Source: Streptococcus massiliensis DSM 18628 (GTDB lineage: Bacteria > Bacillota > Bacilli > Lactobacillales > Streptococcaceae). Taken from it: a stretch of DNA of 42,459 nucleotides. Positions within the stretch are counted from its first letter, which is position 1. The number at the start of each line of letters is the position of its first letter. This document shows, one piece after another, positions 31,763 through 40,034 of this stretch. Under the pieces are notes generated by a model. It worked only from the letters and a program-made list of their open reading frames with translations. It made no database searches and was not told where the DNA came from. The position numbers were made by a program, and so were the translations under genes. The stretch is taken from contig NZ_KB904367.1 in the NCBI RefSeq assembly GCF_000380065.1, positions 1 to 42,459 on the forward strand, in the 5' to 3' direction.

Positions 31763-33301
31763 ATGAGTATTTTAGAAGTAAAAAATCTGAGCCATGGTTT
31801 TGGCGACCGCGCGATTTTTGAGGATGTGTCTTTTCGGATCTTGAAGGGCGAGCATATCGGGCTGGTCGGTGCTAACGGCGAGGGGAAATCGACCTTTATG
31901 AGCATCGTGACGGGCAAGATGCTACCTGACGAGGGCAAGGTCGAGTGGTCTAAGTATGTGACGGCGGGCTACCTTGACCAGCATTCGGTTTTGGAAGAAG
32001 GGCAGTCGGTGCGCGATGTGTTGCGGACGGCTTTTGACGAACTTTTTAAAACCGAGGCGCGGATGAACGAGATTTATCTGGAAATGGCGGAAGCCGAAGA
32101 CTACGATGCCCTCATGGAAGAAGTGGGCGAGCTGCAAGACCGTTTAGATAGCCGTAATTTTTACACGCTGGATGCCAAGATTGATGAGGTTGCGCGGGCG
32201 CTTGGGGTTATGGATTTTGGCATGGAGACCGATGTAACTTCTCTATCGGGTGGGCAGCGTACCAAGGTTTTGCTGGCTAAGCTCCTGCTTGAAAAGCCGG
32301 ATATTCTCCTTTTGGACGAGCCGACCAACTATCTGGACGCCGAGCATATTGACTGGCTCAAGCGCTATTTGCAGAATTATGAAAATGCCTTCGTTCTCAT
32401 TTCCCACGATATTCCTTTTTTGAATGACGTCATCAATATCGTCTACCACGTGGAAAATCAACATTTGACCCGCTACACAGGCGATTATGAGCAATTTCAA
32501 GAAGTTTATGCCATGAAGAAAGCCCAGTTGGAAGCGGCTTATGAGCGTCAGCAAAAAGAAATTGCGGATTTGAAGGACTTTGTCAACCGCAACAAGGCGC
32601 GGGTGGCCACCCGAAATATGGCCATGTCCCGTCAGAAGAAATTGGACAAAATGGACATCATTGAGCTGCAAAGCGAGAAACCCAAGCCGTCCTTTGATTT
32701 TAAAATGGCACGGACACCGGGACGCTTTATTTTTCAGGCTGAGAATTTGCAGATTGGCTATGACCGACCTTTGACCAAGCCGCTCAATCTAACCTTTGAA
32801 CGCAATAAAAAAATCGCTATTATCGGTGCCAACGGTATCGGGAAAACCACGCTTTTAAAGAGCCTATTGGGCTTGATTCCCGCTTTATCTGGGCAAGTGG
32901 AGCGTGGGGATTATTTGGAATTAGGCTATTTTGAACAGGAAGTAGAAGGGGGCGAGCGTCAAACTCCGCTTGAGGCTGTCTGGAATGCTTTTCCAGCTCT
33001 CAATCAAGCAGAAGTTCGTGCGGCGCTAGCTCGCTGTGGGCTGACCTCCAAGCATATCGAAAGCCAAATTCAGGTGCTTTCTGGTGGGGAGCAAGCTAAG
33101 GTAAGGCTTTGTCTCCTCATGAATCGGGAAAATAATGTGCTGGTCTTGGATGAGCCGACCAATCACCTAGATGTGGACGCCAAAGACGAGCTCAAACGTG
33201 CTCTACAAGCCTACAAGGGCAGCATTCTCATGGTCTGTCACGAGCCTGATTTTTATGAGGGCTGGGTCAGCCAAGTCTGGGATTTCAACGAATTAAGCTA
33301 A
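31763..33301 (+). CDS. ABC-F ATPase, YbiT/YkpA-like
   Basis: A 512-residue cytoplasmic protein with two ABC domains and no membrane segment. Walker A motifs are GANGEGKST (about 36-44) and GANGIGKTT (second half), signatures LSGGQRTK and LSGGEQAK, Walker B LLLDEPTNYLD and VLDEPTNHLD. The linker between the domains (about 225-290) is rich in charged helices (KKAQLEAAYERQQKEIADLK). ABC-F proteins act at the ribosomal E site as translation factors or antibiotic-protection factors. Length and linker fit the housekeeping YbiT/YkpA clade rather than a drug-resistance member. Confidence 0.9.
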   Translation: MSILEVKNLSHGFGDRAIFEDVSFRILKGEHIGLVGANGEGKSTFMSIVTGKMLPDEGKVEWSKYVTAGYLDQHSVLEEGQSVRDVLRTAFDELFKTEARMNEIYLEMAEAEDYDALMEEVGELQDRLDSRNFYTLDAKIDEVARALGVMDFGMETDVTSLSGGQRTKVLLAKLLLEKPDILLLDEPTNYLDAEHIDWLKRYLQNYENAFVLISHDIPFLNDVINIVYHVENQHLTRYTGDYEQFQEVYAMKKAQLEAAYERQQKEIADLKDFVNRNKARVATRNMAMSRQKKLDKMDIIELQSEKPKPSFDFKMARTPGRFIFQAENLQIGYDRPLTKPLNLTFERNKKIAIIGANGIGKTTLLKSLLGLIPALSGQVERGDYLELGYFEQEVEGGERQTPLEAVWNAFPALNQAEVRAALARCGLTSKHIESQIQVLSGGEQAKVRLCLLMNRENNVLVLDEPTNHLDVDAKDELKRALQAYKGSILMVCHEPDFYEGWVSQVWDFNELS

Positions 33302-33311
33302 GGAGGCTTCT

Positions 33312-33719
33312 ATGGCAGTTCAGTTAATCGCACACGCCCTCATCAAACAGGCAGACAACTATTTACTGATTAAACGAAGTCTAGTGAAACGTGGGGAACT
33401 CAATGCCTATCCAGAATATTGGGATATTCCCGGTGGTACAGCTCTATTAAACGAATCGCCCCGTCAAACGGCGATTCGAGAGACTTTAGAAGAAGTTGGG
33501 CAAAAGATTTATGTATCTGATATTCTGCATGAGGATAGCAATCTGGACGGAGACACACTTTACACTCGCTTAGTCTACCGAGGTCATATAGAGCGTACTA
33601 GGTCCATCGTACTAGACCCAGAAGAACATACAGAATTTCGCTGGATTTGCGATTTATCTGATATGAAAGGGGAGAAAATTGTCCCTTATTTGGAGGAGTT
33701 GTTTGCTCAGCTACCTTAG
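33312..33719 (+). CDS. Nudix hydrolase domain protein
   Basis: A 135-residue Nudix protein; the box is GGTALLNESPRQTAIRETLEEVGQK (about 42-66), with the REtLEEVG core intact. The N-terminus (VQLIAHALIKQADNYLLIKRS) fits the MutT-like fold. The substrate is unknown. It follows the ABC-F gene by 10 nt with AAGGAGG and converges on cysK across a shared terminator. Confidence 0.85.
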   Translation: MAVQLIAHALIKQADNYLLIKRSLVKRGELNAYPEYWDIPGGTALLNESPRQTAIRETLEEVGQKIYVSDILHEDSNLDGDTLYTRLVYRGHIERTRSIVLDPEEHTEFRWICDLSDMKGEKIVPYLEELFAQLP

Positions 33720-33728
33720 TATAAACTA

Positions 33729-33762
33729 AAAACCCGTTTGGTTACACGACCAAACGGGTTTT
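33729..33762. terminator. Bidirectional terminator between the nudix gene and cysK
   Basis: Perfect 14-bp stem AAAACCCGTTTGGT/ACCAAACGGGTTTT with a 6-nt loop; T runs on both strands serve the two convergent genes. Confidence 0.92.
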
Positions 33763-33769
33763 AAAAGGG

Positions 33770-34699
33770 TTAAACCTCAAAATCATACAAAGTTGTAGAT
33801 AAGTAACGCTCGCCATTATCTGGTGCCAAAGCCAGAACTTTTTTACCAGAACCTAGTTCTTTTGCTAACTCAATAGCAGCATGAACAGCAGCCGCAGCAG
33901 AAATTCCCAAAAGGAAGCCTTCTTGACCACCAATGATCCGACCTGTGGCGATGGCATCGTCAGATTTGACACGTAAAATACCATCATAAGACTTGGTATC
34001 TAGCGTATCAGGAATGAAACCAGCAGAAATTCCCTGAATTTTGTGTGGTCCAGCTTTTTCACCAGAAAGAATAGCTGACTCATCGGCTTCGACGGCATAC
34101 ACCTTAACTTCAGGATTTGCAGCTTTCAAAGCATGAGAAACTCCTGTTACAGTACCGCCTGTACCGACACCAGCTACAAAAGCATCAAGTCCAGTTGGAC
34201 CAAAAGCTTCTAAAATTTCACGTCCTGTTGTTGCTTCGTGAATTTTTGGATTTGCTTGATTGCTAAACTGTAATGGTACCCAACCGTTACGTTCTGCTGC
34301 GATTTCTTGCGCTTTTGAAATAGCGCCTTTCATTCCTTCACTACCAGGAGTGAGGACTAGTTCAGCACCGTAAGCCTGAATGATTTTGCGGCGCTCCACA
34401 CTCATCGTTTCAGGCATAACAATGATCACTTTGTAGCCTTTTGCTGCTCCGACCCATGATAAGCCAATACCAGTATTTCCACTAGTTGGCTCGACAATGG
34501 TATCACCCGGTTTGATCAGTCCGTCTTTTTCAGCTTGCTCAATCATCGCAAGAGCGATCCGATCTTTAACAGAAGAGCCAGGGTTGAAGGCTTCGAGTTT
34601 GACATAAACCTCTGCTGCCCCCTCAGGGACAATTCTGTTCAATTTCACAATCGGCGTATTGCCAATGAGTTCAGTAATATTATGATAAATTTGTGCCAT
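33770..34699 (-). CDS. cysK: Cysteine synthase A (O-acetylserine sulfhydrylase)
   Basis: A 309-residue PLP enzyme that makes cysteine from O-acetylserine and sulfide. The PLP lysine is K45 ([10 protein letters not shown]), the phosphate-contact loop TSGNTGIGL follows at about 70, and the glycine-rich PLP loop GTGGTVTG is at about 178-185. GAGGTG precedes the ATG. It is monocistronic on the minus strand with its own sigma-A promoter and a CmbR-type box, so it should respond to cysteine/O-acetylserine status. Confidence 0.95.
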   Translation of the reverse strand: MAQIYHNITELIGNTPIVKLNRIVPEGAAEVYVKLEAFNPGSSVKDRIALAMIEQAEKDGLIKPGDTIVEPTSGNTGIGLSWVGAAKGYKVIIVMPETMSVERRKIIQAYGAELVLTPGSEGMKGAISKAQEIAAERNGWVPLQFSNQANPKIHEATTGREILEAFGPTGLDAFVAGVGTGGTVTGVSHALKAANPEVKVYAVEADESAILSGEKAGPHKIQGISAGFIPDTLDTKSYDGILRVKSDDAIATGRIIGGQEGFLLGISAAAAVHAAIELAKELGSGKKVLALAPDNGERYLSTTLYDFEV

Positions 34700-34727
34700 A
34701 TTTACACCTCAAAAAGTTAATACTAAC

Positions 34728-34756
34728 AGTATAAAACGCAGGAGCAAATTTGTAAA
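34728..34756 (-). promoter_or_regulatory. Sigma-A promoter of cysK
   Basis: On the minus strand: TTTACA (34756-34751), 17 bp, TATACT (34733-34728). Confidence 0.75.
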
Positions 34757-34776
34757 ATATAAAAAACCTATACAGG

Positions 34777-34795
34777 TGATAGGCAAATGCTATCA
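34777..34795 (-). promoter_or_regulatory. Putative CmbR (LysR-type) box upstream of cysK
   Basis: TGATA-N9-TATCA, the dyad described for the streptococcal cysteine regulator CmbR. Its centre is about 65 bp upstream of the predicted cysK start site, the usual place for a LysR-type activator. The additional direct TGATA expected 2-4 bp further is not clear. Confidence 0.65.
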
Positions 34796-34868
34796 CATCG
34801 CAATTTTATAATACTGTATTTAGAGGCGCAGGGTGGTTTATATTACTTGTATCAAAAAAACAATTGTG

Positions 34869-34877
34869 TTATAATGT
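34869..34877 (+). promoter_or_regulatory. Promoter of the toxin-antitoxin pair
   Basis: TATAAT just before the antitoxin gene (in the stretch GTGTTATAATGTAGG), with TTGTAT 17 bp upstream. Nearby ATTAC and GTAAT half-sites might serve autoregulation. Confidence 0.55.
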
Positions 34878-34907
34878 AGGTAATAAAACTACAAGAGAGG
34901 CAAAAAC

Positions 34908-35138
34908 ATGGCTACAATTACTCCTGTTTCTGTACGATTTGATGCTGAAATGCTTGATGCACTAAATGAAATTTCAGAGTTAACTCAGATTTCTAAAGCA
35001 GACTTTATCCGTCAAGCTGTTGCAGAAAAAATTGAGGATATGTATGATATTGAGATGGCTGACCGTGCTTATGCTAAGTGGCTAGCAGGTGGAAAGAAAA
35101 CCTATACTCATGAGGAAATGATGAAACGATATGGCTAA
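34908..35138 (+). CDS. RelB/ribbon-helix-helix antitoxin
   Basis: A 76-residue protein whose N-terminal 45 residues form a ribbon-helix-helix (TPVSVRFDAEMLDALNEISELTQISKADFIRQAV). The C-terminal part (DMYDIEMADRAYAKWLAGGKKTYTHEEMMKRYG) matches RelB-like antitoxin tails that wrap the toxin. It is expected to neutralise the RelE-like protein and repress the operon. It overlaps the toxin gene by 8 nt, so translation is coupled. GAGAGG precedes the ATG. Confidence 0.85.
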   Translation: MATITPVSVRFDAEMLDALNEISELTQISKADFIRQAVAEKIEDMYDIEMADRAYAKWLAGGKKTYTHEEMMKRYG

Positions 35139-35406
35139 GTATCAGGTAGAGTATGCAGAAAGTTTTTTCAAAGATATGGAAAAGCTAGATAAGGGAACGC
35201 AGCGGAAGATTGCCAGATGGATTGATAAACATTTGGTAAATGTTGATTTTCCAACAGCTCCTGGTAAACATTTAACAGGGGAGCTGGCGGGATACGTGCG
35301 CTTCCGTGTGGCCAATTACCGAATTATTGCTAACATTGTAGCTGGTGACTTTGTCATTACTAATTTGCATGTCGGTCATCGTTCAAGTATTTATCGTAAG
35401 ATTTAA
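35131..35406 (+). CDS. RelE/ParE-family toxin
   Basis: A 91-residue toxin of the RelE/ParE superfamily, typically a ribosome-dependent mRNA endonuclease. Landmarks are AKYQVEYAESFFKDMEKLDKGTQRKI at the N-terminus, the central strand GYVRFRVANYRIIANI with basic residues, and the C-terminal HVGHRSSIYRKI. The frame is intact, so the pair is likely functional. A terminator follows at 35407. Confidence 0.88.
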   Translation: MAKYQVEYAESFFKDMEKLDKGTQRKIARWIDKHLVNVDFPTAPGKHLTGELAGYVRFRVANYRIIANIVAGDFVITNLHVGHRSSIYRKI

Positions 35407-35431
35407 GCATTCGAGCAATCGGGTGCTTTTT
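35407..35431 (+). terminator. Terminator of the toxin-antitoxin operon
   Basis: GCATTCG pairs with CGGGTGC (two G-U pairs), then five T. Confidence 0.65.
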
Positions 35432-35436
35432 GTGTC

Positions 35437-35465
35437 TTGAAGATGCTCTCTTTTTTAGTTATAAT
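35437..35465 (+). promoter_or_regulatory. Promoter of the HIRAN protein gene
   Basis: TTGAAG (35437-35442), 17 bp, TATAAT (35460-35465). Confidence 0.75.
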
Positions 35466-35487
35466 GAGTGGGAGAAATGAGGCGAAT

Positions 35488-36300
35488 ATGAGAAAAAGAA
35501 TAGGCATTGTCAAAGAAAATCTTGAGAGAGCTGAGAAAGAAAATGAGATTGTAGTTACTCAATTAACTGAGATAAAGAGTCGTTTAGATAATAGAAAAAC
35601 CTCTTGGAAAGTTTGCTTTCTATTTTTTCTATTTTGTTTGCTCGTAATCTTTTTGTTAAATGGTCATGTTGTTTTTAAAATTTTATTTTTCGTTTTGACA
35701 CTTACTGTATTTTGGGTAATGACCTTTAGTGAGGGGCAAGGTACATCTTTGGTAGAAAGGAATCAGGAAAAAATTAAAGAGAACATGGAAAACATAAAGA
35801 CACTTCAAGAGGAATTTCAACAAATTCAAGAAAGAGAGAGGAATTCTATTTATCATGAAATTATAAAAGGAAAAGGGGCTACTTATTATCAAAAGAACCT
35901 GTCTGCCGTATTTCTAAGTTTGCAAGACGAGGATTGGGAGCCATATGGTGGATATACAAAAAGTGAGGTTCGTAAGGAAATTAGAGAGATAGGTGGTGAA
36001 GAATATAAGTATATGCCAGTATATACAAATGATGTCAAGCTGGTATGTGAGCCAACTAATTCTCATGATCCTAATGCTGTTCAGATTTTTGTTTGTGATA
36101 AATTAGTTGGCTATATTCCTAAAAGATTGGCTATAAAAATATCTGCATGGGTGGGTTCACCAGATTTTTTCAGCTATACTTGTCGTGCGGAACTTGATGG
36201 TGGTGAGTATATTGGATGGGATTATGGAAATAATAAAATTTTTACTTCTGAAAAATTAGTGAAGGTTGTCCTAGATTTAAATATTGTTCGAATAAAATGA
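35488..36300 (+). CDS. Membrane-anchored HIRAN domain protein with coiled coils
   Basis: A 270-residue protein. Residues 1-35 form a coiled coil (NLERAEKENEIVVTQLTEIK); two membrane helices follow (about 42-58 and 61-79) with a tiny loop; a second coiled coil covers about 90-125 (KIKENMENIKTLQEEFQQIQ). The C-terminal 100 residues contain a HIRAN-like core: VKLVCEPTNSHDPNAVQIFV, then VGYIPKRLAIKI. HIRAN domains bind damaged or single-stranded DNA ends in helicases such as HLTF. I chose ATG 35488 because GAGG lies 5 nt upstream and the promoter excludes earlier starts. The coding sequence is AT-rich. Function unknown. Confidence 0.7.
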   Translation: MRKRIGIVKENLERAEKENEIVVTQLTEIKSRLDNRKTSWKVCFLFFLFCLLVIFLLNGHVVFKILFFVLTLTVFWVMTFSEGQGTSLVERNQEKIKENMENIKTLQEEFQQIQERERNSIYHEIIKGKGATYYQKNLSAVFLSLQDEDWEPYGGYTKSEVRKEIREIGGEEYKYMPVYTNDVKLVCEPTNSHDPNAVQIFVCDKLVGYIPKRLAIKISAWVGSPDFFSYTCRAELDGGEYIGWDYGNNKIFTSEKLVKVVLDLNIVRIK

Positions 36301-36312
36301 TAAAGTTTATCT

Positions 36313-36345
36313 GACCTACTGGTTTTGACCGGTAGGTCTTTTTTT
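36313..36345 (+). terminator. Terminator of the HIRAN gene
   Basis: GACCTACTGG pairs with CCGGTAGGTC, then seven T. Confidence 0.9.
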
Positions 36346-36552
36346 GTGCTCTTTTTTCAAAAATCTGAAAATGTGATTAAAAGGGAAGTAGAAATCGATA
36401 TGCTGGAATTATAGAGAAAAGATAAAAGTGTAAAAAGTAACAATATGCAAGTTTTAAACAAGAAAAGACCTTATTCTAAGGCCTTGATTTTGTCTGTATA
36501 TAATGGAAAGAGTTGTTTTTAAAGCATTTTGTTATATAGATAGTAGGTTTTT
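36346..36552. other. AT-rich intergenic stretch without a recognised gene
   Basis: About 200 bp between the HIRAN terminator and the end of yigZ. Apart from a minus-strand terminator hairpin at 36461-36485, I see no ribosome binding site with a credible reading frame, no RNA gene and no repeat shared with other parts of the window. Confidence 0.5.
36461..36485 (-). terminator. Probable terminator of yigZ
   Basis: Minus strand: AGGCCTT/AAGGTCT stem (one G-U), then TTTTC, about 70 nt after the yigZ stop. Confidence 0.5.
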
Positions 36553-37179
36553 TTATAGTTTGACTTCAATTTCCCGGTTCCCTTTATCCACAGGTTCCAC
36601 TTTACCCTTGAAAAATTCTGTCAAATCCTCTTGGATAGCTGCTTTTCGCTCCTTGTCCACAAAAATGCAGGTAGAAACCTTGTCTGTAAAAGCAGTATCA
36701 TACTCAGTGAGTTCATGCCCCTTGAGAAAATGAGCAAAATCCTGATACTGGCTGTAAGACAGCAGTAGGCCGATACCAGCTTGCTCCTTGATTTCAACCA
36801 TGCCAAGTTCCTTGACAGCAAGCGCCACGCTACCTGCATAAGCCCGGATCAGCCCACCAGCCCCTAGCTTGATGCCACCAAAATAACGCGTAACCACCAC
36901 GCAAATATTGCTTAAGTCGTGATTTTCCAACACGCCCAGCATGGGAACGCCCGCCGTACCACTAGGCTCGCCGTCATCGCTCGTTCGCTTAATGTGGCTC
37001 TTTTCTCCGATGATAAAGGCAGAGCAGTTATGGTTGGCTTTGTAGTGCTCTTTTTTGATAGCAGTGATAAAATCGCGCGCCTCTTCTTCCGTATAGACAC
37101 GTTTCACATGGCAAATAAAGCGAGATTTCTTGATTTCTTCTTGGACGGAGCCATCTTTTTCTATCGTTTTGTATTCCAT
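36553..37179 (-). CDS. YigZ/IMPACT family protein
   Basis: A 208-residue protein of the UPF0029/IMPACT family. The signature RTSDDGEPSGTAGVPML is at about 64-80, and the N-terminal IMPACT domain (1-110) is followed by a ferredoxin-like C-terminal DUF1949 domain (about 135-205). Some homologues affect translation or peptide turnover; the exact role in streptococci is not known. It is divergent from comFA, with only 55 bp between the starts, as in other streptococci. Confidence 0.88.
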   Translation of the reverse strand: MEYKTIEKDGSVQEEIKKSRFICHVKRVYTEEEARDFITAIKKEHYKANHNCSAFIIGEKSHIKRTSDDGEPSGTAGVPMLGVLENHDLSNICVVVTRYFGGIKLGAGGLIRAYAGSVALAVKELGMVEIKEQAGIGLLLSYSQYQDFAHFLKGHELTEYDTAFTDKVSTCIFVDKERKAAIQEDLTEFFKGKVEPVDKGNREIEVKL

Positions 37180-37219
37180 ATCTTTATTTTACTAAGTTTG
37201 AAAATTTTTAGCAAGATTT

Positions 37220-37234
37220 TACGAATAAAAGGGT
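37220..37234 (+). promoter_or_regulatory. Com-box (SigX/ComX) promoter of comFA
   Basis: TACGAATA (37220-37227), preceded by a T run, 7 nt before the comFA ATG. The stretch TTACGAATAAAA is identical to the endA promoter at 2930-2941. Confidence 0.88.
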
Positions 37235-38536
37235 ATGAACGAAAAAGCAGATTTTTTAGGGCGCTTATTGACCCAAAAGCAAGTACCCAAAGAGTTTTTA
37301 GCAGAAGTAAAGACCATACCTGCAATAGTCAAAAGCAAACAAGGCTGGACTTGCGCACGTTGTGGAACACTAGCTCAGCCGGAGTGGCTCTTACCCAATG
37401 CTTCTTATTATTGCCGAGAATGTTTGCTCCTGGGACGAGTTCGCAGTGATGAGCCCCTTTATTATTTTCCGCAGCAGCCTTTCTCAAAAGAGTCAGCTCT
37501 CACATGGCAAGGGCAGCTAACGCCTTATCAAGAGCAGGTTTCACAGGGCTTGCTCCAAGCTTGGGAAAATCGTCAGCCGACCTTGGTTCATGCTGTGACA
37601 GGAGCTGGAAAAACAGAAATGATTTACCAAGTTGTGGCTAGAGTGATTGAGCAGGGCGGTGCGGTCTGTCTTGCCAGTCCACGGATTGATGTTTGCCTAG
37701 AGTTAGCTAAACGGCTCAAAAATGATTTTTCCTGCCCAATAGCTCTTTTGCATGGTGACTCAGAACCTTACCAGCGTAGCCCCCTTGTCGTCGCAACAAC
37801 ACATCAACTACTCAAGTTTTACCGAGCTTTTGATCTTTTGATCGTTGACGAAGTGGATGCTTTTCCTTATGTGGATAATGCCATGCTTTACCATGCAGTG
37901 GAGCAATCTGTGAAAGAAACGGGCGTCCGCTTTTTCCTGACTGCGACCTCAACTGATGAATTGGACAAAAAGGTAGCACGCGGAGATTTGCAGCGTTTAA
38001 GTCTGCCTCGTCGTTTTCACGGAAATGCTTTAGTTGTACCCAAGAAAATTTGGCTATCAGGTGTAGATAAGCTCTTGCTCAAAGGAAAAATTCCCACAAA
38101 ACTCATCACTTATATTCGTCGTCAGCGCAAGACTGGTTTTCCTTTGTTGATTTTTGCTTCTGAAATTGCTAAAGGAGAGCAACTAGCTCAGGTGCTAATG
38201 TCCTATTTTCCAGAGGAAAAAATTGGTTTTGTTTCATCAAAAACGGAGAATCGCCTAGAGCTTGTTCAGGCTTTTCGTGAGCAGGAGTTGACCATTCTCG
38301 TTAGTACAACTATTTTAGAACGCGGGATAACTTTTCCATGTGTGGACGTTTTTGTGGTAGAAGCCCATCATCGCCTTTTTTCTAAAAGTGCGCTTGTTCA
38401 AATCGGAGGGCGAGTTGGGCGCAGTATGGAGCGCCCGACAGGGGATTTATTTTTCTTTCACGAGGGTACAACTTTAGCTATCGAAAAAGCTATTGCAGAA
38501 ATTAAAATGATGAATGCGGAGGCAGGATTAGGATGA
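37235..38536 (+). CDS. comFA: Competence DNA-translocase ATPase ComFA
   Basis: A 433-residue DEAD-box-like ATPase that helps pull single-stranded DNA into the cell during transformation. A four-cysteine zinc motif lies at about 46-68 (CARCG ... CREC). Walker A is AVTGAGKTEM; the DEAD-like box is DEVDAF; helicase motifs III (TATS) and VI (QIGGRVGRS) are present. The ATG at 37235 follows the com-box by 7 nt and lacks a Shine-Dalgarno, so a leaderless or very short-leader mRNA is likely. It overlaps comFC by 4 nt (ATGA). Confidence 0.95.
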   Translation: MNEKADFLGRLLTQKQVPKEFLAEVKTIPAIVKSKQGWTCARCGTLAQPEWLLPNASYYCRECLLLGRVRSDEPLYYFPQQPFSKESALTWQGQLTPYQEQVSQGLLQAWENRQPTLVHAVTGAGKTEMIYQVVARVIEQGGAVCLASPRIDVCLELAKRLKNDFSCPIALLHGDSEPYQRSPLVVATTHQLLKFYRAFDLLIVDEVDAFPYVDNAMLYHAVEQSVKETGVRFFLTATSTDELDKKVARGDLQRLSLPRRFHGNALVVPKKIWLSGVDKLLLKGKIPTKLITYIRRQRKTGFPLLIFASEIAKGEQLAQVLMSYFPEEKIGFVSSKTENRLELVQAFREQELTILVSTTILERGITFPCVDVFVVEAHHRLFSKSALVQIGGRVGRSMERPTGDLFFFHEGTTLAIEKAIAEIKMMNAEAGLG

Positions 38537-39195
38537 CATGTATCTTATGTGGAGAAAAGTTACAACAAAAATTACCATTTCATCATCTTTTTCTGCTAAA
38601 ACCAGAAGACGCTGCTATTTGTAGCAGCTGCAAAGAAAGCTTTGAGTTGATCAGTGAACAGCATTGTCCAAAATGTTGGAAATCAGGGAAAGCAACAATT
38701 TGCAAAGATTGTCAGTATTGGAAAGAGCAGGGACAAGAAGTAAGTCATCATGCCTTATTCTGCTATAATGATGCTATGAAAAGCTATTTCAGTCGCTATA
38801 AGTTTGAAGGAGATTACCTGTTGCGTAAGGTGTTTGCTCGCGAGCTGAAAGAAGCCTTTAAGAAATACAAGGGCTATACGATTGTCACGCTTCCGGTTAG
38901 TAAAGAGCGTTATCATGAGCGAGGTTTTAATCAAGTGACAGGTCTTCTAGAGGCAGCGGGGGTTCCTTATACAGAATTGCTTGAAAAATCTGATACAAGT
39001 ACCCAGTCAAGCAAAAGTCGTTTAGACCGATTGAAAACAAAGCAGTCTTTTTCATTGAAATCTAATGTAAAATTAGCCGAGAAAATTCTTTTAGTAGATG
39101 ACATTTACACGACTGGAGCTACTTTGCAACTTGCTAAGGCTTTATTTTATGAAAATGGTGTGAAAGAAGTCGTGACCCTCTCTCTAGCAAGGTAG
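38533..39195 (+). CDS. comFC: Competence phosphoribosyltransferase-like protein ComFC
   Basis: A 220-residue protein needed for full transformation. The N-terminus has zinc-binding cysteine pairs (CILCGEKL, CSSCKES, CPKCW, CKDC), and the C-terminus a type I phosphoribosyltransferase fold with PRPP loop ILLVDDIYTTGAT (about 191-203). It begins inside the comFA stop region and is co-transcribed from the comFA com-box. The segment SQSSKSRLDRLKTKQSF is typical of the family. Confidence 0.95.
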   Translation: MTCILCGEKLQQKLPFHHLFLLKPEDAAICSSCKESFELISEQHCPKCWKSGKATICKDCQYWKEQGQEVSHHALFCYNDAMKSYFSRYKFEGDYLLRKVFARELKEAFKKYKGYTIVTLPVSKERYHERGFNQVTGLLEAAGVPYTELLEKSDTSTQSSKSRLDRLKTKQSFSLKSNVKLAEKILLVDDIYTTGATLQLAKALFYENGVKEVVTLSLAR

Positions 39196-39204
39196 GGAAA
39201 ATTC

Positions 39205-39233
39205 TTGCAAAAAAAGAATGAAAGCGTTATAAT
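39205..39233 (+). promoter_or_regulatory. Sigma-A promoter of hpf
   Basis: TTGCAA (39205-39210), 17 bp, TATAAT (39228-39233). Confidence 0.8.
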
Positions 39234-39270
39234 AAGAATATAGAAAAATGGTTAGAAAGAAGGTACTTAT

Positions 39271-39813
39271 ATGATTAAATATAGTATCCGCGGCGAAAAC
39301 CTTGAAGTCACAGAAGCAATTCGTGATTATGTTATTTCAAAACTTGAAAAAATTGAAAAATATTTTCAAGAAGATCAAGAACTTCATGCGCGTGTAAACC
39401 TTAAAGTTTATCGTGAGAAAACTTCAAAAGTTGAAGTAACCATTCCACTTGGTTCAGTTACTCTTCGCGCAGAAGATGTGTCACAGGATATGTATGGATC
39501 TATTGACTTAGTCGTTGATAAGATTGAGCGTCAAATTCGTAAGAACAAGACTAAAATTGAAAAGAGAAATCGAATCAAACGTCCAACTGGAAAAGTCTTT
39601 ACAGATGTTTTGGTAGAGGAAGTAGAAGAACATCCAGCTAAGGTCGTTCGTACAAAACAAATTGACCTTAAGCCAATGAATGTGGATGAAGCTTTGTTGC
39701 AAATGGAACTTTTAGGTCATGACTTCTTCATCTATACAGATGTAGATGATAATGCAACCCATGTTCTTTACCGTCGTGAGGATGGCGATTTTGGCCTTTT
39801 AGAAGTGAAATAA
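39271..39813 (+). CDS. hpf: Long-form ribosome hibernation promoting factor
   Basis: A 180-residue protein that binds the 30S decoding region and dimerises ribosomes into 100S particles in stationary phase or stress. The N-terminal S30AE domain (1-100) starts MIKYSIRGENLEVTEAIRDYV; the C-terminal dimerisation domain (about 120-180) includes NVDEALLQMELLGHDFFIY. Length marks the long form. AGAAGG precedes the ATG. It follows the comF genes, as in other streptococci, but has its own promoter. Confidence 0.95.
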   Translation: MIKYSIRGENLEVTEAIRDYVISKLEKIEKYFQEDQELHARVNLKVYREKTSKVEVTIPLGSVTLRAEDVSQDMYGSIDLVVDKIERQIRKNKTKIEKRNRIKRPTGKVFTDVLVEEVEEHPAKVVRTKQIDLKPMNVDEALLQMELLGHDFFIYTDVDDNATHVLYRREDGDFGLLEVK

Positions 39814-39823
39814 TTAATATGTG

Positions 39824-39852
39824 AGGCTGGGATAATAATTCTCAGCCTTTTA
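39824..39852 (+). terminator. Terminator of hpf within repeat copy B
   Basis: AGGCTG (39824-39829) pairs with CAGCCT, with a TTTT tail. Confidence 0.6.
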
Positions 39853-39955
39853 AACTGGTTCGGATTATCTGCAAGACGCGGTAGCCTCTTGGCTTCTACG
39901 TTCGTTTTTACCAACTCCGGATTTTGACAAAAGCTTTGTTTGTTTTATCCGCAAC

Positions 39956-39982
39956 CTTACACAGTCCACTGGACTGTGTAAG
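39956..39982. repeat. 27-nt palindrome in repeat copy B
   Basis: CTTACACAGTCCA and its exact complement around one central base; core CAGTCC-N3-GGACTG. Confidence 0.8.
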
Positions 39983-40007
39983 CCTAATAGGCATCGCGGG
40001 GGTGGGA

Positions 40008-40034
40008 TTTAAACAGTCCTGTGGACTGTTTAAA
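40008..40034. repeat. 27-nt palindrome in repeat copy B
   Basis: TTTAAACAGTCC-TGT-GGACTGTTTAAA; the same CAGTCC-N3-GGACTG core as 39956-39982 with different outer arms. Confidence 0.8.

Noticed and set aside
36503-36733. 76-codon plus-strand frame after the HIRAN gene
   Set aside because: It mostly overlaps yigZ on the opposite strand and has no ribosome binding site or family resemblance.
39956-39982. Third BceR-type operator (it contains TTACA and TGTAA)
   Set aside because: The two half-sites are separated by 15 bp rather than 4 and are the outer arms of a hairpin in the intergenic repeat.
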